From Myxococcales bacterium (GTDB lineage: Bacteria; Myxococcota_A; Polyangia; Haliangiales; Haliangiaceae), in contig CANKMW010000002.1 in the NCBI GenBank assembly GCA_947483555.1, forward strand, positions 124,001 through 188,000: 64,000 nucleotides of DNA, given 5' to 3'. This document shows positions 1-11,434 of the stretch, one piece after another (the first letter of the stretch is position 1; every line of letters starts with the position of its first letter). The notes beneath the pieces are model-generated. The model saw only the letters and a list, made by a program, of their open reading frames with translations. It was not told where the DNA came from and made no database searches. Position numbers and translations under genes: made by a program.

Positions 1-1
1 C

Positions 2-1075
2 GACCGGCTGCGGCGCGACCTCGTCGAGCGCGCGGCGCTGATCGAGGAGGTCGTGGTCCCCGAGACCTGGTTCTTCCGCGACCGCGAGCCATTCCGGGTC
101 ATCGCGCGCAGCGTCCGCGACTGGACGCCCGGCCGCCGGCTGCGCGTGCTGTCGGTTCCGTGCTCGACCGGCGAGGAACCCTATTCGGTCGTGATGACCT
201 TGGTCGACGACGGCTTCGACCTCGCCCGCCTCGAGGTGGTCGCGGTCGACGTCAGCGTCCGTGCCCTCGACCGCGCCCGCCAGGCGGTGTACGGCCGCCA
301 CTCCTTCCGCGGCGACCTCTCGCTGGTCCGCACGCGCCACTTCAGCCCGCTCGGCGACCGCTGGGTCCTCGACCCGCGGCTGCGCGAGCGCGTCGAGCTG
401 GTGCGCGGCAACGCGCTGGCCCTCGGCGGCACGGTGCGCGGACGCTTCGACGTGATCTTGTGCCGCAACCTCCTCATCTACTTGACCGCCGAGTCACGGG
501 TCCGCGTCCTGACCTCGCTCGTCGAGCTGCTCGCCGACGACGGCACCCTGGTCGTCGGTCACGCCGATCTGATCGATGGCGCCGCCTTTGGCCTCGCGAT
601 GGACGGCGATCCGTCGGGGTTCGCGTACCGCCGGGCCGCGGTCGCGGTGCCCACGACCGTGGCGGTCGAGCTGTCGCCGCCGCCGGTCACCGGGGTCAAC
701 CTCGGGCGGCCGCCGGCGGCCGCCCCGGCCACGCCGGTGCCCCCGGCGAGCCCGCCGCCGGCGGCCGACGGTGCGGTCGAACGAGCGCGGCTGCTCGCCG
801 ATCGCGGCGAGTTGGCGGCCGCCGCGACGCTGCTCACCGGCCACCTCGAGCGACTCGGTCCAGATGGCGAGGCGTACCACCTGCTCGGCGTGATCGAGAG
901 CGCCCGCGGCGACCGTGCGCTCGCCGAGAAGTACCTGGCCCGGGCGCTCTACTGCGACCCTGGCAACCAGGCCAGCCTGCTCCACCTGGCGCTGCTCGCC
1001 GAGCAGCGCGGTGATGCCGCCGCCGCTGCCAACTTTCGGCGCCGGGCGCATCGGCTGCGTGGCGGACGGTCATGA
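2..1075 (+). CDS. CheR-type MCP methyltransferase with C-terminal TPRs (WspC-like), 5' partial
   Basis: Transfers methyl groups from S-adenosylmethionine to glutamates of a chemoreceptor in the cytoplasm. The frame is open to the window edge, and residues before the first in-frame GTG already match CheR, so the N-terminus lies outside. Visible family motifs are the SAM-binding stretch CSTGEEPYS, the CRNLLIYL motif, and GHADLI near the end of the methyltransferase domain. A Pro/Ala linker follows, then about 100 residues of TPR-like helices (LLADRGELAAAATLL, YHLLGVIESARGD). A CheR fused to TPRs, followed by a Cys-containing CheW and a hybrid CheA, is the arrangement of WspC in Pseudomonas Wsp systems. 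The stop overlaps the next start by 4 bp (ATGA), so translation is probably coupled. The CheR assignment is firm; the Wsp label rests on order and domain content. Confidence 0.9.
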   Translation, partial: DRLRRDLVERAALIEEVVVPETWFFRDREPFRVIARSVRDWTPGRRLRVLSVPCSTGEEPYSVVMTLVDDGFDLARLEVVAVDVSVRALDRARQAVYGRHSFRGDLSLVRTRHFSPLGDRWVLDPRLRERVELVRGNALALGGTVRGRFDVILCRNLLIYLTAESRVRVLTSLVELLADDGTLVVGHADLIDGAAFGLAMDGDPSGFAYRRAAVAVPTTVAVELSPPPVTGVNLGRPPAAAPATPVPPASPPPAADGAVERARLLADRGELAAAATLLTGHLERLGPDGEAYHLLGVIESARGDRALAEKYLARALYCDPGNQASLLHLALLAEQRGDAAAAANFRRRAHRLRGGRS

Positions 1076-1737
1076 CCGACGAGCAGATCGCGCTTCGCCT
1101 CGCCGGCCGCTGCTGGGAGGCCATCGGCGTCCGCGGTGATCGATCGTGCCCCGAGCTGGTTGCGGCCGTGCACTGCCGCAACTGTTCGGTGTTCGCCGCC
1201 GCCGGCCGCAGCCTGGTCGATCGGCCGCCGCCGGAAGGCTACCTCGCCGAGCAGACCGACAACGTCGCCGCCCGCTCGACGCGCACCCGGCGCGCCGATC
1301 GGTCCCTGCTGCTGATCCGCCTCGGCAACGAGTGGCTGGGGATCGACACCGCCGCGGTGGTCGAGGTGATCACCGATCGCCGCATCCATCGCATCCCCCA
1401 CCGCACCAGCGGCGCGCTGCTCGGCATGGTCAACGTCCACGGCCAGCTCCAGCTGTGCGCCTCGCTTCACCGCGTGGTCGGCCTCGACGAGCCGGCGGCG
1501 CGATCGCCGGTCCGGCGGCTGGTGGTCACGCGCCGCGACCAGGAGTTCTGGGTGTTCCCCGTCGACGAGGTCTTCAACGTGGTCGGGTTCGGTAGCGACG
1601 AGATCGAATCGGCGCCGATGACCGTCACCGCCGCGATCGGCACCCACACCCGCGGCGTCGTCGCGTGGCGCGAGCACAAGGTCGGGTACCTCTCGATGGA
1701 GTCGCTGTTCGCGTCCCTGCGGAGGTCGCTGGGATGA
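1072..1737 (+). CDS. CheW-like coupling protein with N-terminal Cys motif (WspD-like)
   Basis: Predicted cytoplasmic scaffold linking chemoreceptors to the CheA kinase. The C-terminal ~140 residues form a CheW domain (LLLIRLGNEWLGIDTAAVVEV, then GMVNVHGQLQLC). The N-terminal ~60 residues carry four cysteines, C14, C26, C35 and C38, in the pattern CW-x(10)-SCPEL-x(5)-HCRNC. This extension is known from WspD-type CheW proteins, and the cysteines could bind metal, which is inference. The ATG overlaps the stop of the cheR-like gene by 4 bp, and the gene's own stop overlaps the cheA start by 4 bp, so all four chemosensory genes look translationally coupled. Length is 221 aa, longer than a minimal CheW because of the extension. 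Confidence 0.88.
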   Translation: MTDEQIALRLAGRCWEAIGVRGDRSCPELVAAVHCRNCSVFAAAGRSLVDRPPPEGYLAEQTDNVAARSTRTRRADRSLLLIRLGNEWLGIDTAAVVEVITDRRIHRIPHRTSGALLGMVNVHGQLQLCASLHRVVGLDEPAARSPVRRLVVTRRDQEFWVFPVDEVFNVVGFGSDEIESAPMTVTAAIGTHTRGVVAWREHKVGYLSMESLFASLRRSLG

Positions 1738-4352
1738 GCCGCGATGACTTCCTCAGCTCGTCGTTGTTCGACATGTTCCAGGCCGACGTCGGCGGCCAGG
1801 TCGCCACGCTGGCCAGCGGACTGCTCGCCGTCGAGCGCGGCGACGGCGACCTCGATCGGATGATGCGCGCCGCCCATTCGATCAAGGGCGCGGCCCGCGT
1901 GGTCGGCGTCGAGCCGGCGGTGCGGATCGCCCACGCGGTCGAGGAGTGCTTCGTCGCCGCGCAGCTGCGTCGCATCGCGCTGGGCAGCGAGGCCATCGAC
2001 GTGCTGCTCCGCGCCTGCGACCTGCTGGGCGCGATCGCCACCACCACGGAGGCCGAGTTGCCCGCGTTCGGCACCGCCCGCGCCGGTGATCTCGCCGCGG
2101 TGCTGCGCGATCTGGTTCGGCTGACCGGCGCCGCGCCGCCCCGCGCCGCCGGGGCACCGTCGCTGATCGCGCTGTTCGGCGACGAGCTCCGCACCCGCTT
2201 GCCGGCCATCGACGAAGCCCTCGACGGCCTGGCGTCGGATCCGTCGCCGCGTGAACGACTCGACGCGCTGGCCGCCGCCGTCGAGGCGGTCCACGCCGCG
2301 GCCAAGATCGTCAACCTCGAACCGGCCCGCCGCCTCGCCGACGCCTTCGATCAGATCGTGCTCGCGCTCCAGGAGAGCCGGATGCCGGTGACCGGCGAGG
2401 TGGTCGCCACGCTGCAGCTCGGCCGCGACGAGCTCGCCACCATGGCGGAGATGCGCGCCGACGCCATCGAGGGCTACCTCGAACGCGAGACGGCGCGCTT
2501 CGAGACCTTGATCGGCCGCCTCGACGATCGGCGCCACGACGGCGTGCACCCGACGGCGCGGCCCGCCGCCCCGACCGCGCTGCCAGCGCCGGCCGGCAGC
2601 GAGGCGGTCGCCCTGCCCGGCGCCGGCGACCGCTTCGTGCGGGTGGCCACCGGCAACCTCGATCGGCTGCTCGGCCTCGCCGGCGAAGCGCTGGTCGAGG
2701 CGCGCAGCATGGGCGACTTCGTGACCGCGCTCGACCGCATCCGCGCCCAGCAATCGACCATCGGCGACACCCTCGGCCGCGTCGACCGCAACGGCGCCGC
2801 CGCCGACCCCCAGCTCCTCATCGAGGTTCGCGACGGCCTGGCGTCGAACCGCCGGGCGGTGGCGGCCTGTCGCAGCGAACTGGAAGATCTGGCCCGCCGC
2901 TTCGAGGAGATCAGCACCCGGCTGTATCGCGCCGCGATCGCGACCCGCATGCGGCCGTTCAGCGATGGCGCGGCCGGCTTCGGCCGCCTGGTCCGCGATC
3001 TCGCCCGCAAGCTCGGCCGGCAGATCGAGCTGGTCGTCGTGGGCGAGGACACGGCCGTCGATCGCGACATCCTCGACCGCATGGAGGCCGCGCTCAACCA
3101 CATGGTCCGCAACTCGGTCGACCACGGCATCGAGGACCCGCAGACCCGGGCCGCCGCCGGCAAGCCCGAACGCGGCCGGATCCGGCTCGAAGCCCGCCAC
3201 GCCGCTGGCGTGTTGTCGTTGACCATCGCCGATGACGGCCGCGGGATCGACGTCGCGAAGATCCGCGCCCTGGTCGCCGCCCGCGGGTTGCTCGATGAAC
3301 GGAGCGCCGCGGCGCTCACCGACGCCCAGGCCATCGAGTACATCTTCATGTCCGGCTTCTCGACCGCCCCGGAGGTCACCGAGATCTCGGGACGCGGGGT
3401 CGGCCTCGACGTGGTCCGGTCGACGGTGCAGGAGCTCGGCGGCTCGGTCCGCACCCTCACCGAACCGGGCCGCGGCACCACCTTCCACATCCAGCTGCCG
3501 CTGACCCGCTCGGTGACCCGCGCCGTGGTGGTCGAGATCGCCGGCGAGCCCTACGCCTTTCCGCTGCTGCGGACCGATCGGCTGCTCCAGCTGCCGGCCA
3601 GCGCGTTGCGCGTCGTCGAGGGCCGGCAGTACGTCGTCCTCGACGGCGAGAACGTGGGCCTGGTCCAGGCCCGTCAGGTGCTCGAGCTGACCGGCGAAGG
3701 CAGCCACGGCGACGAGCTCTCGATCGTCGTGGTCAGCGATCGAGCCCATCGGGTCGCCGTCGAGGTCGACCGCGTGCTGGGCGAGCAGGATCTGGTCGTC
3801 CACACGCTCGATCCCCGGCTGGGACGGGTCGCCGATATCGCCGCCGCGGCGGTCAACGCCGGCGGCGAGCCGCTGCTGATCATCGACGTCGAGGACCTGG
3901 TGCGATCGATCGTCCGCCTGCTCGCCGCCGGCTCGGTGGTCCGGGTCGCGCGCGACGGCGTCCGCGCCGCCCGCGGCGCGCGACGGATCCTGGTCGTCGA
4001 CGACTCGTTGACGGTGCGCGAGGTCCACCGCCAGATCCTGACCTCGCGTGGCTACGACGTCACGGTCGCCATCGACGGCGTCTCGGCCTGGAACCTGGTC
4101 CGCGACGCTGCGTTCGACTTGATCGTGACCGACATCGACATGCCGCGCATGAACGGTCTCGATCTGGTCCGATCGATCAAGCAGGACTCGCGGCTGCAGT
4201 CGACGCCGGTGATCGTGGTGTCGTACAAGGAGCGGCCCGAGGACCGCGCCCGCGGCCTCGAGGTTGGCGCCGACTACTACCTCGGCAAGGGCGACTTTCA
4301 CGACGACGCGCTGGCCGAGGCGGTGCTCGACCTGATCGGCGCGGCGACGTGA
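1734..4352 (+). CDS. Hybrid chemotaxis histidine kinase CheA with C-terminal receiver (WspE-like)
   Basis: Autophosphorylating kinase of the chemosensory complex, 872 aa. Domains in order: HPt at about 1-125 with phosphorylatable H48 (RAAHSIKGAA); a second HPt-like bundle at about 141-265 that keeps H187 but has lost the Lys-Gly of the motif; dimerisation and HATPase domains at about 300-590 (N-box NHMVRNSVDHGIEDP, G1 DDGRGID, G2 GRGVGLDVV); a CheW-like regulatory domain at about 592-730; and a receiver at 750-872 with acid pair D756/D757, phosphoacceptor D800 (TDIDMP) and K852. The start is the ATG overlapping the CheW stop by 4 bp; an in-frame upstream start would lie within cheW. The fused receiver matches WspE. 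No separate CheY or GGDEF gene follows in the window, so the output partner is not visible. Confidence 0.93.
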   Translation: MSRDDFLSSSLFDMFQADVGGQVATLASGLLAVERGDGDLDRMMRAAHSIKGAARVVGVEPAVRIAHAVEECFVAAQLRRIALGSEAIDVLLRACDLLGAIATTTEAELPAFGTARAGDLAAVLRDLVRLTGAAPPRAAGAPSLIALFGDELRTRLPAIDEALDGLASDPSPRERLDALAAAVEAVHAAAKIVNLEPARRLADAFDQIVLALQESRMPVTGEVVATLQLGRDELATMAEMRADAIEGYLERETARFETLIGRLDDRRHDGVHPTARPAAPTALPAPAGSEAVALPGAGDRFVRVATGNLDRLLGLAGEALVEARSMGDFVTALDRIRAQQSTIGDTLGRVDRNGAAADPQLLIEVRDGLASNRRAVAACRSELEDLARRFEEISTRLYRAAIATRMRPFSDGAAGFGRLVRDLARKLGRQIELVVVGEDTAVDRDILDRMEAALNHMVRNSVDHGIEDPQTRAAAGKPERGRIRLEARHAAGVLSLTIADDGRGIDVAKIRALVAARGLLDERSAAALTDAQAIEYIFMSGFSTAPEVTEISGRGVGLDVVRSTVQELGGSVRTLTEPGRGTTFHIQLPLTRSVTRAVVVEIAGEPYAFPLLRTDRLLQLPASALRVVEGRQYVVLDGENVGLVQARQVLELTGEGSHGDELSIVVVSDRAHRVAVEVDRVLGEQDLVVHTLDPRLGRVADIAAAAVNAGGEPLLIIDVEDLVRSIVRLLAAGSVVRVARDGVRAARGARRILVVDDSLTVREVHRQILTSRGYDVTVAIDGVSAWNLVRDAAFDLIVTDIDMPRMNGLDLVRSIKQDSRLQSTPVIVVSYKERPEDRARGLEVGADYYLGKGDFHDDALAEAVLDLIGAAT

Positions 4353-5353
4353 AGCTCGCGATCGTGCACGGCTCCGTGGCGGCGATCGAGGTCCTGCGCC
4401 GCGGGCTCGCCGGTGAGAGCGGCGTCACCATCGTGTGGACCGCCGGCGACGCCGAGCGCGCCGTGGCCCACGCGCTCGCCGAGCGCCCCGACGCCGCGCT
4501 GATCGCTGCCTCGCTCGACGGCGCCACCGAGCTGGCGCGGACGCTGGCGACCGAGCTGGCGTGTCCGGTCATCGTGATCGCGGACGACTCGACGCTGTCG
4601 CGGGCCAACACGTTCGACGCCATGACCGCCGGCGCCGTCGACGTGATCGTGCTCCCCAGGCTGGCCTCCGGGGTCGCCGACGTCGTCGCCCTGCGTGGCA
4701 AGCTGGCCCTGCTCCGGCGCCTGATCGGTCGCGAGACGCCGGCGCCATTGCCGCGACCCACGGCAGCCGGACCGTCGCCGCGCCCGGTCATCGTGGCGCT
4801 GGGCGCGTCGACCGGCGGTCCCCAGGCCCTCGCCGTGGTGCTGGCCGGACTGGCCCCGTCGCCGAACGCCGCCGTGCTCATCGTCCAGCATATCGATCCT
4901 CAGTTCAGCGAGGGCATGGCGCAGTGGCTGTCGCGCTCGAGCGGGCTCGAGGTCGAGCTTGCCACCGCAGGGGTGCGGCCACGGGGCGGGACCGTGTACG
5001 TCGCCGCGACCGGTCAGCACATGATCGTCGAGCCCGATGGCTCGCTCGGCTTCACGTCACGGCCGCGCGAGGCGGCGCACAAGCCGTCGATCGACGTCCT
5101 GTTCACCAGCCTGATCCGCCGCCGCCACCCGGGCGTGGCGGCGCTGCTCACCGGCATGGGTCGCGACGGCGCCTCCGGACTCGCCGCCTTGCGGGCCGCC
5201 GGCTGGCGTACGATCGCCCAGGACGAGGCCAGCAGCGTGGTCTACGGCATGCCCAAGGCCGCCGCCGACCTGCGCGCCGCGTCGCACGTCCTGCCCCTCG
5301 ATCAGATCGGCGCCACCATCGCACGCTTCGTGCGCGACCTCGCGAGCGGTTGA
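4349..5353 (+). CDS. CheB methylesterase with degenerate receiver (WspF-like)
   Basis: Removes methyl groups from chemoreceptor glutamates. The C-terminal esterase domain (about 145-334) keeps the triad: S154 in GASTGGP, H181 in VQHID and D273 in GMGRDG. The N-terminal ~120 residues have the size and layout of a response-regulator receiver, but the acid pair is replaced (VHGS where VDDS is expected) and the phosphoacceptor Asp aligns with A53 in PDAALIAAS. The receiver therefore cannot be phosphorylated in the normal way, and the esterase may be constitutive or controlled by binding. The GTG start overlaps the cheA stop (GTGA), completing a four-gene coupled operon. The CheB assignment is certain from the triad; loss of phosphorylation is inferred by eye alignment. 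Confidence 0.92.
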   Translation: MKLAIVHGSVAAIEVLRRGLAGESGVTIVWTAGDAERAVAHALAERPDAALIAASLDGATELARTLATELACPVIVIADDSTLSRANTFDAMTAGAVDVIVLPRLASGVADVVALRGKLALLRRLIGRETPAPLPRPTAAGPSPRPVIVALGASTGGPQALAVVLAGLAPSPNAAVLIVQHIDPQFSEGMAQWLSRSSGLEVELATAGVRPRGGTVYVAATGQHMIVEPDGSLGFTSRPREAAHKPSIDVLFTSLIRRRHPGVAALLTGMGRDGASGLAALRAAGWRTIAQDEASSVVYGMPKAAADLRAASHVLPLDQIGATIARFVRDLASG

Positions 5354-5493
5354 CCGGGGCGCCGGCTCAGAACGCGACCGGGACTCATCAAAGTAGCGTC
5401 AAGAGTTGCACCGCGGAAACCTGCCGGTGCCTTTTGCCGGATACGGTGCCGAAACAACGCGGGTGAGAACTTCACCCCAGGAGGCTCGACTCG

Positions 5494-6693
5494 ATGCGCA
5501 CCATCACGTTCCGTACCGCCCTGGCGGTGTCCCTGCTGCAGGCTGGCTCCGTCGCGGCGCAGCCCGAGCCCGAGGACCCCGCCGCCGGAGCGCCGGCCCA
5601 CCCCGACCCGGCAGCGGTCACGCCCGAGGTCGCGCCGGTCGCCGTCACCGAGCCCACCGCGGTGGCGAGCGCCGAGGACCCTCCCCATGGCGAGGCCGAG
5701 GCGGCCGACGCGTCACTCATCAAGCTGTCCGGGCATGTGGCCGCGACCTACAACTACAACCTGATGAAACCGGCGGGCGGCGTGACGCCGTTTCACTCGT
5801 ACACGGCGCCGCATAACACGTTCCTGCTCAACCAGGCCCACCTCGCCGTGACCGGTAGCGACGACAAGTTCGCCTACGCCGTCGAGATCGACGCCGGTAC
5901 CGACGCGTTCCTCAATACGTACCTCAGTCCGGTCGGCCCCAGCTACTTCGACATCCAGGAGGCCTACGTCAGCTACACCGCCGCCTCCGGTCTGGGGTTC
6001 AAGGCCGGCAAGTTCGTCACCTACAACGGCATCGAGGTGATCGAGTCGCCGGCCAACCCGACGATCTCGCGCGGCTTCCTGTTCGGCCTCGCCGAGCCGG
6101 CGACCAATGTCGGCGCTCTCGGCACGTACAAGATCAGCGACACCCTCGACGTCGCGCTCGGCGCGGTCAGCGGCTGGGATCTGATCGTCGACAACAACGA
6201 CAACAAGACCATCGTCGCCAAGCTGGGCGTCACCAAGGAGAAGCTCGGCCTGGTGATCTCGAGCTACGCTGGCAAGGAAACCAACAACACCGACTGGCGC
6301 GCGACGCTCGACGCGACCGCGGTGATCAAGATGGCCAAGATGGACCTTTGGCTGCAGGCCAACGTCGGCTTCGAGGAAGGCGTCGCGGCCATGGGCGAGG
6401 ACGGCATGTGGATGGGTTTCGGCGTCCAGCCGGTGATGCGGATCGACGACAAGCTGTCGCTGTGCGGCCGCGTCGAGGCGTTCCTGGACGGCGACGGTGC
6501 CCGCACCGGCGCCGAGCAGACCCTGATCAACGTCAGCGTCGCGCCCGCCTACAAGGTCCACGAGCGCGTCACGATCCGCGCCGAGGCTCGCCTCGACTTC
6601 TCGTCGGAAGACGTGTTCCAGAGCGACGACGCGACCGCCGACCCGGGCGCGATGCAGGTCATCGGGCTGACCGAAGCCGCCGTGACGTTCTAG
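5494..6693 (+). CDS. Outer-membrane beta-barrel porin, BBP2/OmpL-like
   Basis: A 399-aa predicted outer-membrane protein. A signal peptide (about residues 1-22, ending SVAAQ) precedes a Pro/Ala-rich linker to about residue 65. Alternating amphipathic strands follow, rich in Tyr, Asn and Gly (ATYNYNL, TFLLNQAHLAVTGSDDKF, FDIQEAYVSYTAASGLGFKAG), and the protein ends in a beta-strand with terminal Phe (LTEAAVTF), typical of barrels recognised by BamA. The ISRGFLFG and GALGTYKISDTLDVALG stretches resemble the putative beta-barrel porin-2 family. A strong Shine-Dalgarno CAGGAGG (5478-5484) sets the start. It sits 140 bp after the chemosensory operon and is probably transcribed on its own. Substrate is unknown. 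Confidence 0.78.
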   Translation: MRTITFRTALAVSLLQAGSVAAQPEPEDPAAGAPAHPDPAAVTPEVAPVAVTEPTAVASAEDPPHGEAEAADASLIKLSGHVAATYNYNLMKPAGGVTPFHSYTAPHNTFLLNQAHLAVTGSDDKFAYAVEIDAGTDAFLNTYLSPVGPSYFDIQEAYVSYTAASGLGFKAGKFVTYNGIEVIESPANPTISRGFLFGLAEPATNVGALGTYKISDTLDVALGAVSGWDLIVDNNDNKTIVAKLGVTKEKLGLVISSYAGKETNNTDWRATLDATAVIKMAKMDLWLQANVGFEEGVAAMGEDGMWMGFGVQPVMRIDDKLSLCGRVEAFLDGDGARTGAEQTLINVSVAPAYKVHERVTIRAEARLDFSSEDVFQSDDATADPGAMQVIGLTEAAVTF

Positions 6694-6770
6694 TCGTGCG
6701 GAGGCTAGGGCCAATGCCAGTCACTTGGCGACGGCAGTCCAATCATGTCGATCACTTCCACCCCCGTTCA

Positions 6771-6868
6771 CCCTGAGCGAGGCCGCGCAGCGGCCGAGTC
6801 GAAGGGTGAGACCTCGACGGAGTACGTCCTTCGACTCACGCTCGCGTGCGCTCGCGTTTCGCTCAGGG
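6771..6868. repeat. REP-like inverted repeat pair
   Basis: One unit begins CCCTGAGCGAG and ends GAGTCGAAGGG (6771-6806). An opposed unit, CCTTCGACTC...GCTCAGGG, occupies 6828-6868. Each unit is itself partly palindromic (GGCCGCGCAGCGGCC). The pair lies between the converging ends of the porin and kinase genes, where it could fold into a long hairpin and act as a bidirectional terminator. A third unit occurs at 25995-26028, so this is a dispersed element. No transposase is nearby. Confidence 0.75.
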
Positions 6869-6923
6869 CGAGCGGAAACGTGGATCATCTCGATCACTTG
6901 ACGCTAACCGATCGGCATTGAGG

Positions 6924-8927
<2,004 letters not shown>

Positions 8928-9009
8928 GATCGAACGATACAACGTCTACGCCGACCCGACGCGGGCGCGATGCACATCATCGAGCCGGCCGATTCGTCCA
9001 ATCCAAAGG

Positions 9010-11403
9010 TCAGAGCGCGAGCCGCCGTAGCCGCAGGGCGTTGGCGATCACGGAGAACGAGCTGAGGCTCATCGCCGCGCTCGCGATCATCGGCGACAGC
9101 AGCAGCCCGAAGATCGGGTACAGGACGCCGGCGGCGAGCGGCACGCCGAGCGCGTTGTAGATGAAAGCGAAGAACAGGTTCTGGCGGATGTTGCGCATGG
9201 TGGCGCGCGACAGACGGCGCGCCTTGGCGATGCCGCGCAGGTCGCCCTTGACCAGGGTCACGCTCGCGCTCTCCATCGCGACGTCGGTGCCGGTGCCCAT
9301 GGCGACGCCGACGTGGGCCTGAGCCAGCGCCGGGGCATCGTTGACGCCGTCGCCGGCCATCGCCACCACCCGCCCTTCCTTCTGGAGCCGCTTGACGACC
9401 TCCACCTTCTGCTCGGGCAGCACCTCGGCCTCGACCTCGTCGAGACCGAGCTTCTTGGCCACCGCCTCGGCGGTGGTACGGCTGTCGCCGGTGAGCATGA
9501 CGATGCGGATGCCCTCGGCGTGGAGCATCCGGATCGCCTCCGCCGTCGAGCTCTTGATCGGATCGGCGACGCCGAGCAACCCGGCCGCGGTGCCGTTCAC
9601 GGCCACGAACATCACGGTCTGGCCATCGCGGCGCAGCGCCTCGGCCTGTTCGCCGAGCGCGCCAAGCTCGACGCCCAGCTCGTCGAGCAGCTTGCGATTG
9701 CCGAGCGAAACCTTGCGACCGTCGATCGTCCCGACCACGCCCTTGCCGGTGACCGACTCGAAGTCGAGCGCCGACACCAGCGCGACGCCGCGCTCCTCGG
9801 CGCCGGCGACGATCGCGGCGGCGAGCGGATGCTCGCTGCCGCGCTCCAGACTGGCGGCGAGACGGAGGAGCTCGGCCTCGTCGACGCCGCCGGTCGCCAC
9901 CACGGTGGCCAGCTTCGGCTTGCCCTCGGTGAGCGTGCCGGTCTTGTCGACGACCAGGGTGTCGACCCTCTCCATCACCTCGAGGGCCTCGGCGTTCTTG
10001 ATCAGGACGCCCGCGGTCGCGCCGCGGCCGGTGCCGACCATGATCGACATCGGCGTCGCGAGGCCGAGCGCGCACGGGCACGCGATGATCAGCACCGCCA
10101 CTGCCGCGACCAGCGCGTAGGCCAGGCGGGGTTCGGGCCCGACCAGGCTCCACACCACGAAGGTGGCGATCGAGGTCGCCAGCACCGCAGGCACGAACCA
10201 GGCCGAGACCAGATCGGCCAGGCGCTGGATCGGCGCCCGACTACGCTGCGCCTCGCTGACCATGCGGACGATCTGCGCCAGCAGCGTGTCGGCGCCGACC
10301 CGCTCGGCCTTCATCGTGAAGCCACCGGTGCCGTTGACCGTGCCGCCGGTGACCCCGCTGCCGACGCTCTTCTCGACCGGGATCGGCTCGCCGGTGACCA
10401 TCGACTCGTCGACGGCGCTGGCGCCGTCGAGCACGATGCCGTCGACCGGCACCTTCTCGCCGGGCCGCACCCGCAACCGGTCGCCCGGCTGGACCTGATC
10501 GAGGGCGAGGTCCTCCTCGGCGCCGCCGTCGCGGACGACGCGCGCCGTCTTGGGCGCCAGGCCGAGCAGCGCCCGGATCGCGCTCGACGTCTGGCTCCGC
10601 GCGCGGAGCTCGAGCACCTGGCCGAGCAAGACCAGCGTCGTGATCACCGCCGCCGCCTCGAAGTAGACGTCGGGCGCACCGCCATGCTTCCGGAACGACG
10701 CCGGCAGCAGGCTGGGGAAGATGGCCGCGACCAGGCTATAGGCGTACCCGGCGCCGACGCCGATCGCGATCAGCGTGAACATGTTGAGGCGCCGGTTGAC
10801 CACCGACGCCCACCCACGCACGAAGAACGGCCAGCCACCCCACAGGACCACCGGCGTCGCCAGCACCAGCTGGATCCAGACGATGGTGCGAACGCCGAGC
10901 GTATCCTGGACCGGTCGGCCGGGGATGAGGTCGGACATCGCCAGCGCGAAGACCGGTAGCGTCAGCACCAGGCCGACGACGAACCGGCGAGTCATGTCAC
11001 GCAGCTCGCTGTTGTCCTCTTCGCCAGCGGTGATGGTCCGCGGCTCCAGCGCCATGCCGCAGATCGGGCACGACCCCGGGCCGGTGCGGACGATCTCCGG
11101 GTGCATCGGGCACGTGTACTCGACACCGGGCGCCGGACCGGTCGCGACGACCGGCAGCGCCTTGGCCGCAGCGACCGGAGCCGACGCCGGCGTGAGATAG
11201 GCCGCCGGGTCGGCGCGGAACTTCTCGTGGCACCTCGAGCTGCAGAACCAGTAGGTCACGCCCTCGTGATCGAAGCTGCCGCCCCGAGCCTGACCGGGCA
11301 CCACCAGCATCCCGCACACCGGGTCCTTCACCTTCGCGGGCGAGGCTGGCGCGGCGTGCTCGGCCGGCGAGTGCGCCGCGGGTCGGTGCTCATCAGGGTT
11401 CAC
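9010..11403 (-). CDS. Copper-translocating P1B-type ATPase
   Basis: Inner-membrane pump predicted to export Cu(I) from the cytoplasm using ATP, 797 aa. The N-terminus lacks a classic HMA (MxCxxC) domain. It has instead a YHS-type domain (PVCGM, then [11 protein letters not shown]30, C54, C58) and a heavy-metal-binding domain ([10 protein letters not shown]...CPICGM, about 97-118). Eight membrane helices frame the metal-site motif CPC (C442, C444). The phosphorylation motif DKTGTLT (D486), TGDSRTT and [10 protein letters not shown] complete the P-type core. The start is uncertain: GTG 11403 is chosen because the longer in-frame starts run into the upstream gene, which ends at 11435; GTG 11421 is possible. 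Several copper genes follow at 16258-20296. Confidence 0.93.
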   Translation of the reverse strand: MNPDEHRPAAHSPAEHAAPASPAKVKDPVCGMLVVPGQARGGSFDHEGVTYWFCSSRCHEKFRADPAAYLTPASAPVAAAKALPVVATGPAPGVEYTCPMHPEIVRTGPGSCPICGMALEPRTITAGEEDNSELRDMTRRFVVGLVLTLPVFALAMSDLIPGRPVQDTLGVRTIVWIQLVLATPVVLWGGWPFFVRGWASVVNRRLNMFTLIAIGVGAGYAYSLVAAIFPSLLPASFRKHGGAPDVYFEAAAVITTLVLLGQVLELRARSQTSSAIRALLGLAPKTARVVRDGGAEEDLALDQVQPGDRLRVRPGEKVPVDGIVLDGASAVDESMVTGEPIPVEKSVGSGVTGGTVNGTGGFTMKAERVGADTLLAQIVRMVSEAQRSRAPIQRLADLVSAWFVPAVLATSIATFVVWSLVGPEPRLAYALVAAVAVLIIACPCALGLATPMSIMVGTGRGATAGVLIKNAEALEVMERVDTLVVDKTGTLTEGKPKLATVVATGGVDEAELLRLAASLERGSEHPLAAAIVAGAEERGVALVSALDFESVTGKGVVGTIDGRKVSLGNRKLLDELGVELGALGEQAEALRRDGQTVMFVAVNGTAAGLLGVADPIKSSTAEAIRMLHAEGIRIVMLTGDSRTTAEAVAKKLGLDEVEAEVLPEQKVEVVKRLQKEGRVVAMAGDGVNDAPALAQAHVGVAMGTGTDVAMESASVTLVKGDLRGIAKARRLSRATMRNIRQNLFFAFIYNALGVPLAAGVLYPIFGLLLSPMIASAAMSLSSFSVIANALRLRRLAL

Positions 11404-11434
11404 GACATCCGTTAGTAACACACGCGATCGCCGT

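Noticed and set aside
1467-4301. Open frame of 944 codons antisense to cheA
   Set aside because: Low-complexity, His/Asp/Arg/Gln-rich with no fold motifs; it mirrors the codon bias of the very GC-rich cheA gene.
5424-5438. Sigma-54-like CGGTGCC...TTGCC before the porin gene
   Set aside because: GG-to-GC spacing is two bases too short, which such promoters do not tolerate.
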